NCBI GenBank assembly: GCA_021780105.1
Contig: JAJXZJ010000046.1
Coordinates: 62,001-126,000 of the forward strand
Direction of reading: 5' to 3'
DNA from: a bacterium
Lineage (GTDB): Bacteria > Verrucomicrobiota > Verrucomicrobiia > Limisphaerales > J093
DNA length: 64,000 bases
Shown piece by piece: positions 17,927-26,598 of this stretch (its first letter is position 1; every line of letters starts with the position of its first letter). Both the position numbers and the translations under genes were made by a program. The notes under the pieces are model-generated. The model made no database searches. It saw nothing but the letters and a program-made list of their open reading frames with translations, and was not told the DNA's origin.

Positions 17927-18831
17927 GCCGCGCCTCCTTTCCACGCCACGAGCAGGGCGAAGACACACAGCAAAAAAGCGGTCGTCAGCAGCAACGGCAC
18001 CCGGCGGAACGCGGCGCGGGCCAGCAGCGACTCCACCAGCCCGACCGCCACGGTCACGAGCAGCACGCCCGCCACCAGCGCCCCGACCGCCGCGGCCGGC
18101 GGCAGTTCGCCCACCGGCAGCACCGCCTGCACCAGCAGAACGGAGAACAGCAGCAGTTTCATCGCCGCCCCGTGCAGCACCGCCGCCAACGGCGGCCCGC
18201 TGTGGTCCAGCACCATCACCTCGTGAATCATGGTCAGTTCGAGATGCGTGTTCGGGTCGTCGAACGGCACCCGGCAGTTTTCGGCGAGCAACACCGTGAA
18301 CAGCCCGACCGCCAGCAGCACGGCCCCGGCGCCGGCCGAGGGCACGAGCATGGCGGCCAGGGACAGGCTTCCGCTTTGCAGACTCAAGGTGAGCACGGCC
18401 GTGATCACCGCCGCCTCCGCCAGCACGGCGTAGCTCACTTCCCGTGCCGCGCCCATGCCTTCGAAGGCCGAGCCGGTTTCCAGCGCCGCCCACGCGGTGC
18501 AGAACCGGGCCAGCGCCAGCAGGTAAACCAGCAGGATGACGTCGCCGCGGAAACTCAGCGACGTGCCCAGCGGACCCAGCGGCAGCAGCAGCGCCGCCGC
18601 CAGCACCGCCACCCAGGCCACAGCCGGCCCGGCGATAAATCCGGGCGAGGCGAGCGTGCTCACGACCACGCCTTTGCGCCACAGCCGTGTCAGGTCGTAG
18701 TAAAGTTGCAGCACCGGCGGACCGCGCCGCCCGGCCACCCAGGCTTTCACCTTGTTGATGAGGCCCGGCAGCAGTGGTGCCAGCAGCAGCCACACGGCGA
18801 ACCGGACGAGGAATTCGAGTATCGAGATCAT
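17923..18831 (-). CDS. Set B HyfC/NuoH-like membrane subunit
   Basis: A 302-residue NuoH/HycD homologue with about eight helices. Recognisable parts are PGLINKVKAWVAGRRGPP at the N-terminus, LLAENCRVPFDDPNTHLEL in the central loop with its conserved acidic residues, and a charged turn before the last helix. The ATG at 18831 overlaps the stop of the 56-codon ORF by four bases. It shares gene order with set A (C-E-F-CD-HI). Confidence 0.9.
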   Translation of the reverse strand: MISILEFLVRFAVWLLLAPLLPGLINKVKAWVAGRRGPPVLQLYYDLTRLWRKGVVVSTLASPGFIAGPAVAWVAVLAAALLLPLGPLGTSLSFRGDVILLVYLLALARFCTAWAALETGSAFEGMGAAREVSYAVLAEAAVITAVLTLSLQSGSLSLAAMLVPSAGAGAVLLAVGLFTVLLAENCRVPFDDPNTHLELTMIHEVMVLDHSGPPLAAVLHGAAMKLLLFSVLLVQAVLPVGELPPAAAVGALVAGVLLVTVAVGLVESLLARAAFRRVPLLLTTAFLLCVFALLVAWKGGAA

Positions 18832-18998
18832 GGCACGCTTCCCAAAACAACCGGCACGCTCCACCAGGCCCGCCCGCGTCCGGCGGATTCCGCTCGCTCG
18901 CGATCGGGGCGATACTCGCGGGCGTACGCCACCCCGGTGCCGCCCACCACGGCCACCAGCACCAGGCGGGCGAACGCAATGTGATGGGCGGTCGTCAC
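18828..18998 (-). CDS. 56-residue ORF copied from the NuoL-type subunit
   Basis: GTG at 18998 overlaps the regulator's stop (GTGA) and its own stop overlaps the HyfC-like start (ATGA). The product's LVAVVGGTGVAYAREYRPDR and AWWS match residues 79-113 of the set B HyfB-like protein (LVAVAGGAGAAYSREYWTDQ ... AWWS), and the DNA is clearly similar to 21350-21461. It carries one membrane helix and a charged tail. It is either a duplication remnant preserved as a translational-coupling bridge, or a small extra subunit. I cannot tell which. Confidence 0.55.
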   Translation of the reverse strand: MTTAHHIAFARLVLVAVVGGTGVAYAREYRPDRERAESAGRGRAWWSVPVVLGSVP

Positions 18999-19702
18999 GG
19001 TTGACTCCCGCGCCTGGGTTCGGCGCCGCCCGGGGTGTCGGCCGCCGCCAGCGTCTGAAAGATTTCCTCGTCCGGCGCGTCGCGTTCCACCAGGCCCCGC
19101 AGCGGCCCGTCCACGACCGCCCGGCTGAGCCGGGCCAGCGTGTCCAGGTGCGCCCGCGGTGAAGGCGGGATGAAGAAAAACAGCCGCGTCACCGCCCGGC
19201 CGTCGGGCGGCGGCTCTGTCAGCGGAAGCGCCTCACGCAACAGGAGCAGCGCGACCATGCCGGCGTCGCGGCCCAGGGTGACGCGCGTGCTGAAGTGCGG
19301 CAGCGCGAAGCCGCCGCCCACCGGCGCCCAGTTGATGCCGCCCTTGGTTCGCAATCGTTGCGCCAGCAGCGCGCGCACGGGCTGGGCAATCGCAGACATT
19401 TTCGCAATGACCCGTCCAAGAACCTCGACCACGCCAGACGCGGGCACCGCGCGCCAGATGCCGCCGATCCGCAGCATCGGCGCCAACGCCAGGCCGCTGG
19501 TGAAAGCCCCATTCTCGGGCGCGAGAAAGCCGGCCCGCGCGGTGAGTCCGTGCGCGGCCGCCCAGAGCGCCACCCGTGCCCGGTCGAACAGCAGTCGCCC
19601 GCGATCGGGCACGCACGGCAGCCCCTCGTCGTGAATCCAGTCTTCGACGACTTTTTCCGAAACGCCGAATGACTCGGCGAGCTGGATCAAGTTCAAATAC
19701 AT
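18995..19702 (-). CDS. HTH-PTS EIIA(Ntr)-like regulatory protein
   Basis: A 235-residue protein. Residues 1-52 form a MerR/excisionase-type helix-turn-helix (LAESFGVSEKVVEDWIHDEGLP). Residues 80-220 form a fructose/Ntr-type PTS EIIA domain, with the expected phosphorylation histidine at 136 in GGFALPHFS. EIIA(Ntr) proteins relay phosphate signals and bind partner proteins, often K+ transport or kinase systems. Its place inside an ion-pumping operon suggests control of the complex. No EI or NPr gene is nearby. A shorter HTH paralogue opens the operon at 22054. Confidence 0.75.
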   Translation of the reverse strand: MYLNLIQLAESFGVSEKVVEDWIHDEGLPCVPDRGRLLFDRARVALWAAAHGLTARAGFLAPENGAFTSGLALAPMLRIGGIWRAVPASGVVEVLGRVIAKMSAIAQPVRALLAQRLRTKGGINWAPVGGGFALPHFSTRVTLGRDAGMVALLLLREALPLTEPPPDGRAVTRLFFFIPPSPRAHLDTLARLSRAVVDGPLRGLVERDAPDEEIFQTLAAADTPGGAEPRRGSQP

Positions 19703-19748
19703 GGCGGTTCAATGATCGGTAACGCTGTCCAGGCCGGAGGGTTTGCCT

Positions 19749-21695
19749 TCATTGGCTCCACGCCAGGGTCATGGCCGCGACCGCGGCCAGGCCGAGAATC
19801 AGGTAAAGAATGTAGGCGTGCGTCCGCCCGTGCTGGAGCCGGCGGGCGATCGCCGAAACCCGCATCACCGCCCGCGCGCACGGCTGAATGACGCGCTCCA
19901 GCACCGTCTCGGGCGTGTGCTCCTCAAAGGCCGCCCGCCGGGGAAACGTCTCCTCCGGACGATGCTCGTGTCGCTCCGGCTGAAGAATCCACGCAAACCA
20001 TTCGGTGATGATGCCGGCAAACGAGCCGGCTGTGTATTGCATCCGCGCCGTGGGCGCCGCGTAGCCGCAGTCCCACGTCCCGGCGCGGGCCCAGCCGCCC
20101 CGGTGCGCCCGCCGCCACAGCCACGCGGCGCCGGCGACCGCCAGCACGGCCAGGACGACGTGGAACAGGCCGAGCGTGGTCAAGGATTCCGGCGCCGGAA
20201 CTTCCGACCACGTGCCCCGCCACGCCGCCACCGCGGCATGCACCGCCGGCCAAAAAAGGAACGGCGCCAGGCCGATGGCCACGCAACCCGCCGCCAGGGT
20301 CAGCATGGGGCCGCGCATCCAGGGACCGCATTCGTGTGCGTGTTTTGTCTCCGGCGAGCGTGGCGCGCCGAGGAAGACCACACCGCAAACCTTCACGAAG
20401 CACGCCAGCGCCAGCGCGCCGGTCATGGCCAGCAGCACAATGGCCGGCATCGCTGCCACCACCGCCGCGCCCGGCCGGGTGACCGCGTCGAACATTCCCA
20501 AGTACACCAGCCATTCACTCACAAATCCGTTCAGGGGCGGCAGACCGGAAATCGCGACCGCGCCGAGCGCGAACAGGGAAGCCGTCCACGGCATGGCTCG
20601 CCACAGCCCGCCGAGCCGGCTCATCTCGCGCGTGCCGGTGGCGTGGAGGACCGAGCCGGCACCAAGGAACAGCAGCGACTTGAACAGGCCGTGGTTCCAG
20701 ACGTGCAACAGGCCGCCGGCCAGCGCCAGGGCGCCCCAGGCCGCCTGGCCGTGCGCCGTGGCCACCATCGCAAATCCCACCCCCATCAGAATGATGCCGA
20801 TGTTCTCGACGCTGTGATACGCAAGCAGCCGCTTGAGGTCGTGCTGCCCCAGCGCGAACGCCACCCCAAGCACCGCGCTCGCCACGCCCACCGTGGTGAC
20901 CACCCAGCCGGCTGCCGGCGGTGTCGGCAGCCAGCCGCTGAACCGCACGATGCCGTAGATGCCCATCTTGATCGCCACGCCGGACATGATCGCCGAGACG
21001 TGGCTGGGCGCGTTCGCGTGCGCCGAGGGCAGCCAGATGTGCAGTGGAAAGAATCCCGCCTTCACGCCAAATCCGAACAGCGCCAGCCAGAACAATGGCG
21101 CCAGCTCCGCCCGCTCGCGCATCGGTCCCAAGTCCCAGCTTCCGGTGCGGGCGGCCAGCAGCGAAAAGAATGCGAACAAGGCCAGCGTGCCGGCGTGCGA
21201 GGCTGTGAGGTAGAGCCAGCCCGCCGCCCGCACCTCGCGTCGCCGCCCGTCCAGGGTGATCAAGAAGTAGGCGCACAGGGCGAACAACTCCCAGGCGATG
21301 AGGAAATGCAGTCCGTTCGCGCACACCAGCACGAGGCCCATGCATAGTTGCAACGCGCTCCACCACGCCCGGCTCGCCCGCGCGGAAGCGGGATGCGCCT
21401 GGTCCGTCCAATACTCCCGCGAGTAGGCGGCTCCGGCCCCGCCCGCCACGGCCACCAGGGCCAGAAACAAGGCGCTCACCCCATCCAGTCGCAGATGCAT
21501 GTTTTCGCCGCCGATGAGGAACACGCTCCGCCATTCCCACGCGCCGCCGGTGGCCAGAACCCAAGCCGCGGCGGCGAGAGCAGCCAGGGTGCCGGCGAGG
21601 GAGGCCGCCAGCCAGCAGCGCGGCGTGCGAGGCGACGCCACCAAGCTGAGGAGAACGGCGCCGGCTGCCGCCGCCAGCATGCCACCGATGGTCAT
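19749..21695 (-). CDS. Set B HyfB/NuoL-like antiporter subunit
   Basis: A 648-residue membrane protein. It has Glu in FLIAWELFALCAYFLITL, Lys and His in GFGVKAGFFPLHIWLPSAHA, Lys in QHDLKRLLAYHSVENIG, and the HyfB-type WDCGYAAPTARMQYTAGSFA motif near the C-terminus. It is separated from the rest of set B by the EIIA-like regulator and the 56-codon ORF. Its ATG overlaps the stop of the first HTH gene. The C-terminal helix and basic stretch match set A. Confidence 0.9.
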   Translation of the reverse strand: MTIGGMLAAAAGAVLLSLVASPRTPRCWLAASLAGTLAALAAAAWVLATGGAWEWRSVFLIGGENMHLRLDGVSALFLALVAVAGGAGAAYSREYWTDQAHPASARASRAWWSALQLCMGLVLVCANGLHFLIAWELFALCAYFLITLDGRRREVRAAGWLYLTASHAGTLALFAFFSLLAARTGSWDLGPMRERAELAPLFWLALFGFGVKAGFFPLHIWLPSAHANAPSHVSAIMSGVAIKMGIYGIVRFSGWLPTPPAAGWVVTTVGVASAVLGVAFALGQHDLKRLLAYHSVENIGIILMGVGFAMVATAHGQAAWGALALAGGLLHVWNHGLFKSLLFLGAGSVLHATGTREMSRLGGLWRAMPWTASLFALGAVAISGLPPLNGFVSEWLVYLGMFDAVTRPGAAVVAAMPAIVLLAMTGALALACFVKVCGVVFLGAPRSPETKHAHECGPWMRGPMLTLAAGCVAIGLAPFLFWPAVHAAVAAWRGTWSEVPAPESLTTLGLFHVVLAVLAVAGAAWLWRRAHRGGWARAGTWDCGYAAPTARMQYTAGSFAGIITEWFAWILQPERHEHRPEETFPRRAAFEEHTPETVLERVIQPCARAVMRVSAIARRLQHGRTHAYILYLILGLAAVAAMTLAWSQ

Positions 21696-22054
21696 CGTCT
21701 GCCTCTCCCTGGTTCACCCCGGTGGGAACCGGCCGCGGCCGGTGAAGGTTGTCGAACTCCCTCCATTCGCGTCTTGGACCGCACGCGGTTTGGACTGGCC
21801 GGACTGATTCGCCGGACGGTCTTCATCAACCCGTCGCGGCCTGCCGGGACCGGCACAAGGGCTGTGAATTTACGAAACACCGCCGGTGAGCTGTTGGCCC
21901 GGTTGGCCGTGGCCCACCCGATCAATTCCATCCGGTTAAAGTAATCCTGCCCGCTGAGCTGATGGCCCGGAAGACCGCGTTCGCTGATCCAGCGACGCAC
22001 GGTTTTTTCCGAGACGTTGAGCAGACTGACGACATCTCTGACGGTTAATTGCAT
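21692..22054 (-). CDS. Excisionase-type HTH protein heading the two-complex operon
   Basis: A 120-residue protein. Residues 1-50 are a clear MerR/excisionase HTH (VRDVVSLLNVSEKTVRRWIS, then a wing ending FNRMELIGWAT). The rest is basic, Pro/Ser/Arg-rich and probably unstructured (VRSKTRMEGVRQ ... GEPGRGRR). In related HTH-EIIA proteins an EIIA domain follows this point, so the gene may be a truncated version of the one at 18995. Its stop overlaps the NuoL-like start. A 16-bp palindrome lies just upstream. Confidence 0.65.
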   Translation of the reverse strand: MQLTVRDVVSLLNVSEKTVRRWISERGLPGHQLSGQDYFNRMELIGWATANRANSSPAVFRKFTALVPVPAGRDGLMKTVRRISPASPNRVRSKTRMEGVRQPSPAAAGSHRGEPGRGRR

Positions 22055-22063
22055 TGGTGTCGA

Positions 22064-22079
22064 GGCGCCCCGGGGCGCC
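22064..22079. promoter_or_regulatory. 16-bp perfect palindrome upstream of the operon-leading HTH gene
   Basis: GGCGCCCCGGGGCGCC is perfectly self-complementary and lies 9 bases upstream of the HTH start codon. On the minus strand TTGACA (22116-22121) is an exact -35 element with a weak -10 (GAAAAC, 22093-22098) at 17-base spacing, so the palindrome would fall in the 5' leader. It could be an operator for the HTH protein or an RNA hairpin affecting translation. Confidence 0.45.
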
Positions 22080-22196
22080 GGAAAGAGTCAGGGTTTTCAA
22101 CCTCCCGGCCGGGTTTGTCAAGCAGCAGGGTGACGACGTCTCGGTGGGCGGGGACTTCGCTGTTGACGCCGGTGCGCTTATGGCGGAGAAGGAACC

Positions 22197-23348
22197 ATGC
22201 CTTCGCCCAAGCCGGATCGCCTGCTGTTCGTGGACAACCTGCGCTGGCTGATGATCGTCCTGGTCGTCACGATGCACGCCGCCGTCACTTTCAGCGGTCT
22301 GGGAAGCTGGTATTACGTGGAACAGGGGAAACTGGACACCGGGTCGCTGCTGGTTTTCGCCTTTTACCAGACGCATTTGCAGGCCTTCTTCATGGGCTTT
22401 CTGTTCCTGATCGCCGGGTATTTCGTGCCCGGCGCGTTCGAACGGAAAGGCACGCGGAAATTCATCGCCGACCGCGCGGTGCGGCTGGGCGTGCCGACGC
22501 TCATTTACGTCGTCATCGTGCAACCGGCCGTGGGGTATTACCTCTGTCACGCACCCGGCTCCGGGCCGTTACCGTCGCTCTGGACGGTGTGCCGGCATTA
22601 CTTTTTCAGCCTGCGTTTTCTGGGCGGAACGGGGCCGATGTGGTTTGCCCTGGCGTTGCTCATTTTTTGCATTGCATATCCGGGTGTCCAACGCCTGCTC
22701 GGTTCGCGCGAAACCGGTCAACGCGACGCGCCGCTGCCTGGCCACGCAGCGGTGGCGGGATTGATCGGGTTGATCACCGTCGGCGCCTTTCTGATCCGCG
22801 TGGTCCAGCCGATTGGCACGAGCGTCCTGAACATGCAGCTTTGCTTCTTCACGCAGTATGTCGTGCTGTTTGCGGTGGGCACCATCGCCTGGCATCGCAA
22901 CTGGCTGGCGCGGCTGCCGCACGGTCTCGGTGTCTTTTGGCTGTGGCTGGCGGTGGTGGTTGGCCCGTTGCTTTGGGCGGGAATGATGCTGGCCGGCGGC
23001 GGCCGGGCGGGCAATTTTGAGCCTTACACCGGCGGGTGGCACTGGCAGAGCGCGGCGTATTGCCTGTGGGAATCGTTCTTCTGCGTCGGCGTCTGCGTCG
23101 GGCTGTTGGTTGTCTTTCGCGATCGTTTCGACGCGCAGGGCCGGTTCACGCGGTTCATGAGCGACAACGCCTTCGCCGTTTACGTCTTTCACCCGCCGAT
23201 TCTCATCGCCATCACGTTCGCGCTGCGCGGACCGGCGTTGCCGCCGCTGGTCAAGTTTGTCCTGGCGAGCGGGCTGGCGACGATCGCGTGCTTCCTGGCC
23301 GCGCACTACGTTTTCCGGCGCATTCCCGGTCTGCGCCGGGTGCTTTAG
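22197..23348 (+). CDS. Acyltransferase 3 family membrane protein
   Basis: A 383-residue integral membrane protein with about ten helices. The N-terminal signature is LLFVDNLRWLMIVLVVTMHA, where the Asp-Asn-Leu-Arg and the His in the first helix match acyltransferase 3/OpgC-type enzymes that acylate glycans. FLIAGYFVPGAFERKG and DRAVRLGVPTLIY follow, also typical. It is divergent from the complex operon and its stop overlaps the EamA gene's stop region convergently. Substrate unknown. An upstream GGAGAAGGA supports the ATG at 22197. Confidence 0.82.
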   Translation: MPSPKPDRLLFVDNLRWLMIVLVVTMHAAVTFSGLGSWYYVEQGKLDTGSLLVFAFYQTHLQAFFMGFLFLIAGYFVPGAFERKGTRKFIADRAVRLGVPTLIYVVIVQPAVGYYLCHAPGSGPLPSLWTVCRHYFFSLRFLGGTGPMWFALALLIFCIAYPGVQRLLGSRETGQRDAPLPGHAAVAGLIGLITVGAFLIRVVQPIGTSVLNMQLCFFTQYVVLFAVGTIAWHRNWLARLPHGLGVFWLWLAVVVGPLLWAGMMLAGGGRAGNFEPYTGGWHWQSAAYCLWESFFCVGVCVGLLVVFRDRFDAQGRFTRFMSDNAFAVYVFHPPILIAITFALRGPALPPLVKFVLASGLATIACFLAAHYVFRRIPGLRRVL

Positions 23349-24355
23349 CGGACGTCCGCGGCGGGCTGCGGGAGGGAACCTCGTCTCTGGCGGAGGCCGG
23401 TCAGCAACGGCGCCAGTTGCAGCAGCATGTTCGCCAACAGCACCAGCCCGCCGCCGAGAACGAGGTGGCGCGTGACTACTTCGTTCGGATATTCGATCGC
23501 TGCCAGAAGGGAAAACCAACCCGGCAGAAACAACGTCGTCGCGCTGGCGAAGACCGGTTCGGCACAGTAAATCAGCCCGGCCTCGGTGGCGCTGACGTGT
23601 TGCTGCCAGCGGTTCATGAGCAGATAGCCGATGAGCGTGGAAAACAGCACGAGAATCCCCAGCAAGCCCCAGGCGGGAGCTGTCGCGTAAGCGCGCAGCC
23701 AGTCGCCCGGCGCGTGGCGGCTGCAGGCGGCCGCCAGCCCGCTGCTCAGCGCCATCACCAGAAACATCACGACGGAGAAGCGGTTCGTGTCGTTGCCGGC
23801 GTAGGCGGGGCGTTGCAGCCACAGGATCTGGCCCGTGAACAGCACCGAGGCGAGCAGGGTTTCCGTTTCGCCGCGGCCAAGCCGGAACGTGTGCCAGTCC
23901 ACGCTGGACAACACCGCCACGCCCACCACGACCAGCAGGCAACTGATCACCACGAGCGGCGAGGGCCAGCGGCGCGTCGTCAGCGCCACCCACAGCGGAA
24001 TCATCAGGCAATAACACTGCGTGAGGAACGCCGAGGTGGACGCCGTCGTGTAGGCAAGCCCGTCCATTTGCAGGACCAGCCCGCCGGCGCCGAAGAGGCC
24101 GAGGCCGAGGCCCTGGGCAATTTCGGAGCGGGTCAACCGGCGCATCGCCGGCGCGTGCGCGATCAACACGATCACGGCCGCGAGCGCGAAGCGGAGCGCC
24201 ACGCACCATGCGGCGATGAACCACGTTTCCGCCGCCGGGAGCGTCCGTTGCTGGAGGAGCACCAGCGCCCGCATCGTGGGGAAACTGACCGACCAGGACA
24301 TGGTGGCCAGCAGCAACCACATCGCGGCCGGCAACGACGAGGGGCGCGCGGGCAT
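23345..24355 (-). CDS. EamA/DMT-family transporter
   Basis: A 336-residue protein with ten predicted helices in two five-helix halves, the drug/metabolite transporter layout. Landmarks are MWLLLATMSWSVSFPTMRAL at the start, QMDGLAYTTASTSAFLTQ in the first repeat and SATEAGLIYCAEPVFASATT in the second, which are EamA hallmarks. Substrate cannot be predicted. It follows lpxA by 2 bases and overlaps the convergent acyltransferase stop by four bases. Confidence 0.85.
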   Translation of the reverse strand: MPARPSSLPAAMWLLLATMSWSVSFPTMRALVLLQQRTLPAAETWFIAAWCVALRFALAAVIVLIAHAPAMRRLTRSEIAQGLGLGLFGAGGLVLQMDGLAYTTASTSAFLTQCYCLMIPLWVALTTRRWPSPLVVISCLLVVVGVAVLSSVDWHTFRLGRGETETLLASVLFTGQILWLQRPAYAGNDTNRFSVVMFLVMALSSGLAAACSRHAPGDWLRAYATAPAWGLLGILVLFSTLIGYLLMNRWQQHVSATEAGLIYCAEPVFASATTLFLPGWFSLLAAIEYPNEVVTRHLVLGGGLVLLANMLLQLAPLLTGLRQRRGSLPQPAADVR

Positions 24356-24357
24356 GG

Positions 24358-25125
24358 TCAGCGGCTGATGCCGCGCGGGCTGGAGCGGACGAATTCGACC
24401 AGGTGTGCCAATTCGGGCGAGGGTGGCAGTTCGGCTTCGATGCGGGCCAGCGCGTTCGGGACGCTGAGGCCCTCGCGAAACAGAAGTTTGCTGGCCTGGC
24501 GCAGGGCGTTAAGCGTGGTTTCCGGCACGCCGTTGCGCTCCAGCCCCACCTTGTTGATCGTGCAGACCTTCGCCGGGCTGCCGTCGGCCAGCATGAACGG
24601 CGGCACATCCTGCCGCACCTTCGAGCAGCCGCCGATGATGACCATTTTCCCGATCCGGCAAAATTGATGCACCGCGACGTAGCCGGCGAGCACCACCCGG
24701 TCCTCCACAATCACGTGGCCGGCCAGCCCGGCGTAACTGGACATGATGATGTGGTCACCGAGGACGACGTTGTGGGCAAGATGGCAGTAGGCGAGGATGT
24801 GATTGTGCGAGCCGATCACGGTGGTTTCGCCGTCGCCGGTGGCGCTGTGGACGGTGACGCACTCGCGGAAGGTGTTGCCGTCGCCGATCTGCGTCCGCGT
24901 GACGCCGCCCTTCCATTTCAAATCCTGGGTTTTCAGGCCGAGAGAGGCGAAGGGGTAGATTTCGTTGTCCCGGCCCAGGGTGGTGTGGCCGTCAAGGATG
25001 ACGTGGGAATGCAGCCGGCAACCCTCGCCGAGCACCACGTCCGGGCCGAGGACGCAGTAGGGGCCGATCTCGCAGCCGGCGGCGATCTGCGCGCGCGGGT
25101 CAATGATCGCGGTGGGATGAATCAT
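24358..25125 (-). CDS. lpxA: UDP-N-acetylglucosamine acyltransferase
   Basis: A 255-residue LpxA, first enzyme of lipid A synthesis, transferring a hydroxyacyl chain from ACP to UDP-GlcNAc. The left-handed beta-helix hexapeptide repeats run from MIHPTAIIDPRAQIAAGCEI through about residue 185. The catalytic histidine is in HILAYCHLAHNVVLGD, with CRIGKMVIIGGCSKVRQDVPPF after it. The C-terminal helical part is normal. The ATG at 25125 gives the canonical N-terminus. It follows lpxC-fabZ by 11 bases. Confidence 0.95.
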   Translation of the reverse strand: MIHPTAIIDPRAQIAAGCEIGPYCVLGPDVVLGEGCRLHSHVILDGHTTLGRDNEIYPFASLGLKTQDLKWKGGVTRTQIGDGNTFRECVTVHSATGDGETTVIGSHNHILAYCHLAHNVVLGDHIIMSSYAGLAGHVIVEDRVVLAGYVAVHQFCRIGKMVIIGGCSKVRQDVPPFMLADGSPAKVCTINKVGLERNGVPETTLNALRQASKLLFREGLSVPNALARIEAELPPSPELAHLVEFVRSSPRGISR

Positions 25126-25136
25126 GCGCGGGTGGC

Positions 25137-26486
25137 TCACGCGGAAACGAGCATGAACGTGACCTCGGCTTCGCTGACCACGTCGCCGTCCACCAGGCAT
25201 TGGCCCCGCGCCCGGCCGATCTTGCCGCGGGCCTTGGTGAGTTCCACGTCAATCACCAGCAGGTCGCCGGGCCGGACCGGCCGGCGCCATTTGACCGATT
25301 CGGCCGACATGAAATAGGCGAGCTTCCCGGCGTTCTCGGCTTTCTTGAGCGTGAGAATGCCGGCCACCTGCGCCATGGCCTCGAGTTGCAGCACGCCGGG
25401 CATGATCGGATGGCCGGGGAAATGCCCCTGAAAATACGGTTCGTTGATGGTGACCAGCTTCTGGCCGACGATCCGGTTGCCCTCGATCTTGGTGATCCGG
25501 TCCACCATCAAAAATGGGAACCGGTGCGGCAGAATCTTCATCACCGCCTCGATGTCCAGCGTCGCGCCGTCGGTGACCAGCGACTCCGCCCCGGTTTGAC
25601 CTTCCGCGCTGGCGGGCGCCGGCGGAGGGCTGAACGCCTGCATGGCGACGAACGACTTGCGGCCCTGCGCCGCGATCTGGCGGGCCAGTTCGCAGTTGGT
25701 CGCGTGGCCGGGGCGGATGGCCACCACGTGGCCGACGAGCGGCCGGCCGAGCAGGTAAAGATCGCCCAGGATGTCGAGAATCTTGTGGCGCACGAACTCG
25801 TCCGGGAACCGCAGCGGCTCGTTCGTCAGCACGGCGTCGTCGCGGATGACCACCGCGTTCTCCAGGCTGCCGCCCTTGATGAGTCCGTTCTTGATGAGGA
25901 ATTCCAATTCCTCGAAGAAGCAAAACGTCCGGGCCACCGCGAGTTCCCGCCGCCAGGTTTCCGGGGTGATCTCGACCGTGAAGAACTGCGTGTATTGCCC
26001 GCGCCGGTCGGCGCTCGTGCAGGAAATCCGCAGCCGGTCATGCGGAAAAATGGACATGAAGGTTTCGCCCGCGGAAAGCTCCACCGCCTCGGCGACCGTG
26101 CAGACATCGCGTGGCTCGCCCTGCGGCGTCACACCCGCCTCGTCCAGCACGCGGGTGTAGTCCCGCGCGCTGCCGTCCATGATCGGCGGCTCCGGGGCGT
26201 CGAGTTCCACGATGGCGTTGTCAATGCCCAGCCCGGCGAGCGCGGCGAGGACGTGTTCGACGGTCTGGACTTTGGCGCTGTCCCGGGCCAGCGTGGTCGA
26301 GCGGTTGGTTTCAGTCACATTGTCCAACCGCGCCGGAATTTCGGGCTGGCCGGCCAGGTCGGTGCGGCGAAAGCGGACGCCCGAATTGGGCGCCGCCGGG
26401 AGGAACGCCAGGTTCACCCGGTTGCCGCTGTGCAGGCCGACGCCCGCCAACCGCACCGGGTCGCGCAAGGTCTGTTGTTGCAACAC
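25137..26486 (-). CDS. lpxC-fabZ: Bifunctional LpxC deacetylase / FabZ dehydratase
   Basis: A 449-residue fusion. Residues 1-290 are LpxC, the zinc-dependent UDP-3-O-acyl-GlcNAc deacetylase: GVGLHSGN (15-22), the zinc ligand in TVEHVLAAL (His78), and RHKILDILGDLYLLG with the second metal and catalytic residues. After a short Ala/Pro linker, residues 310-449 are FabZ: ILPHRFPFLMVDRI with the active-site His, and HFPGHPIMPGVLQLEAMAQ with the catalytic acid. Such fusions are known in Bacteroidetes and relatives. It is the head of the lpxC-fabZ/lpxA/EamA operon. Confidence 0.95.
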   Translation of the reverse strand: MLQQQTLRDPVRLAGVGLHSGNRVNLAFLPAAPNSGVRFRRTDLAGQPEIPARLDNVTETNRSTTLARDSAKVQTVEHVLAALAGLGIDNAIVELDAPEPPIMDGSARDYTRVLDEAGVTPQGEPRDVCTVAEAVELSAGETFMSIFPHDRLRISCTSADRRGQYTQFFTVEITPETWRRELAVARTFCFFEELEFLIKNGLIKGGSLENAVVIRDDAVLTNEPLRFPDEFVRHKILDILGDLYLLGRPLVGHVVAIRPGHATNCELARQIAAQGRKSFVAMQAFSPPPAPASAEGQTGAESLVTDGATLDIEAVMKILPHRFPFLMVDRITKIEGNRIVGQKLVTINEPYFQGHFPGHPIMPGVLQLEAMAQVAGILTLKKAENAGKLAYFMSAESVKWRRPVRPGDLLVIDVELTKARGKIGRARGQCLVDGDVVSEAEVTFMLVSA

Positions 26487-26598
26487 AGCCGTGATTTAAC
26501 AATGCCGCGAACCCGCTTGGCAAGCGTGGCCGATGCCGTTGTCGGCGCGCTCCGCCGCAGTTGAAGACGCCCGGCCCCCCCGGCCGCGACCCGGCGGA

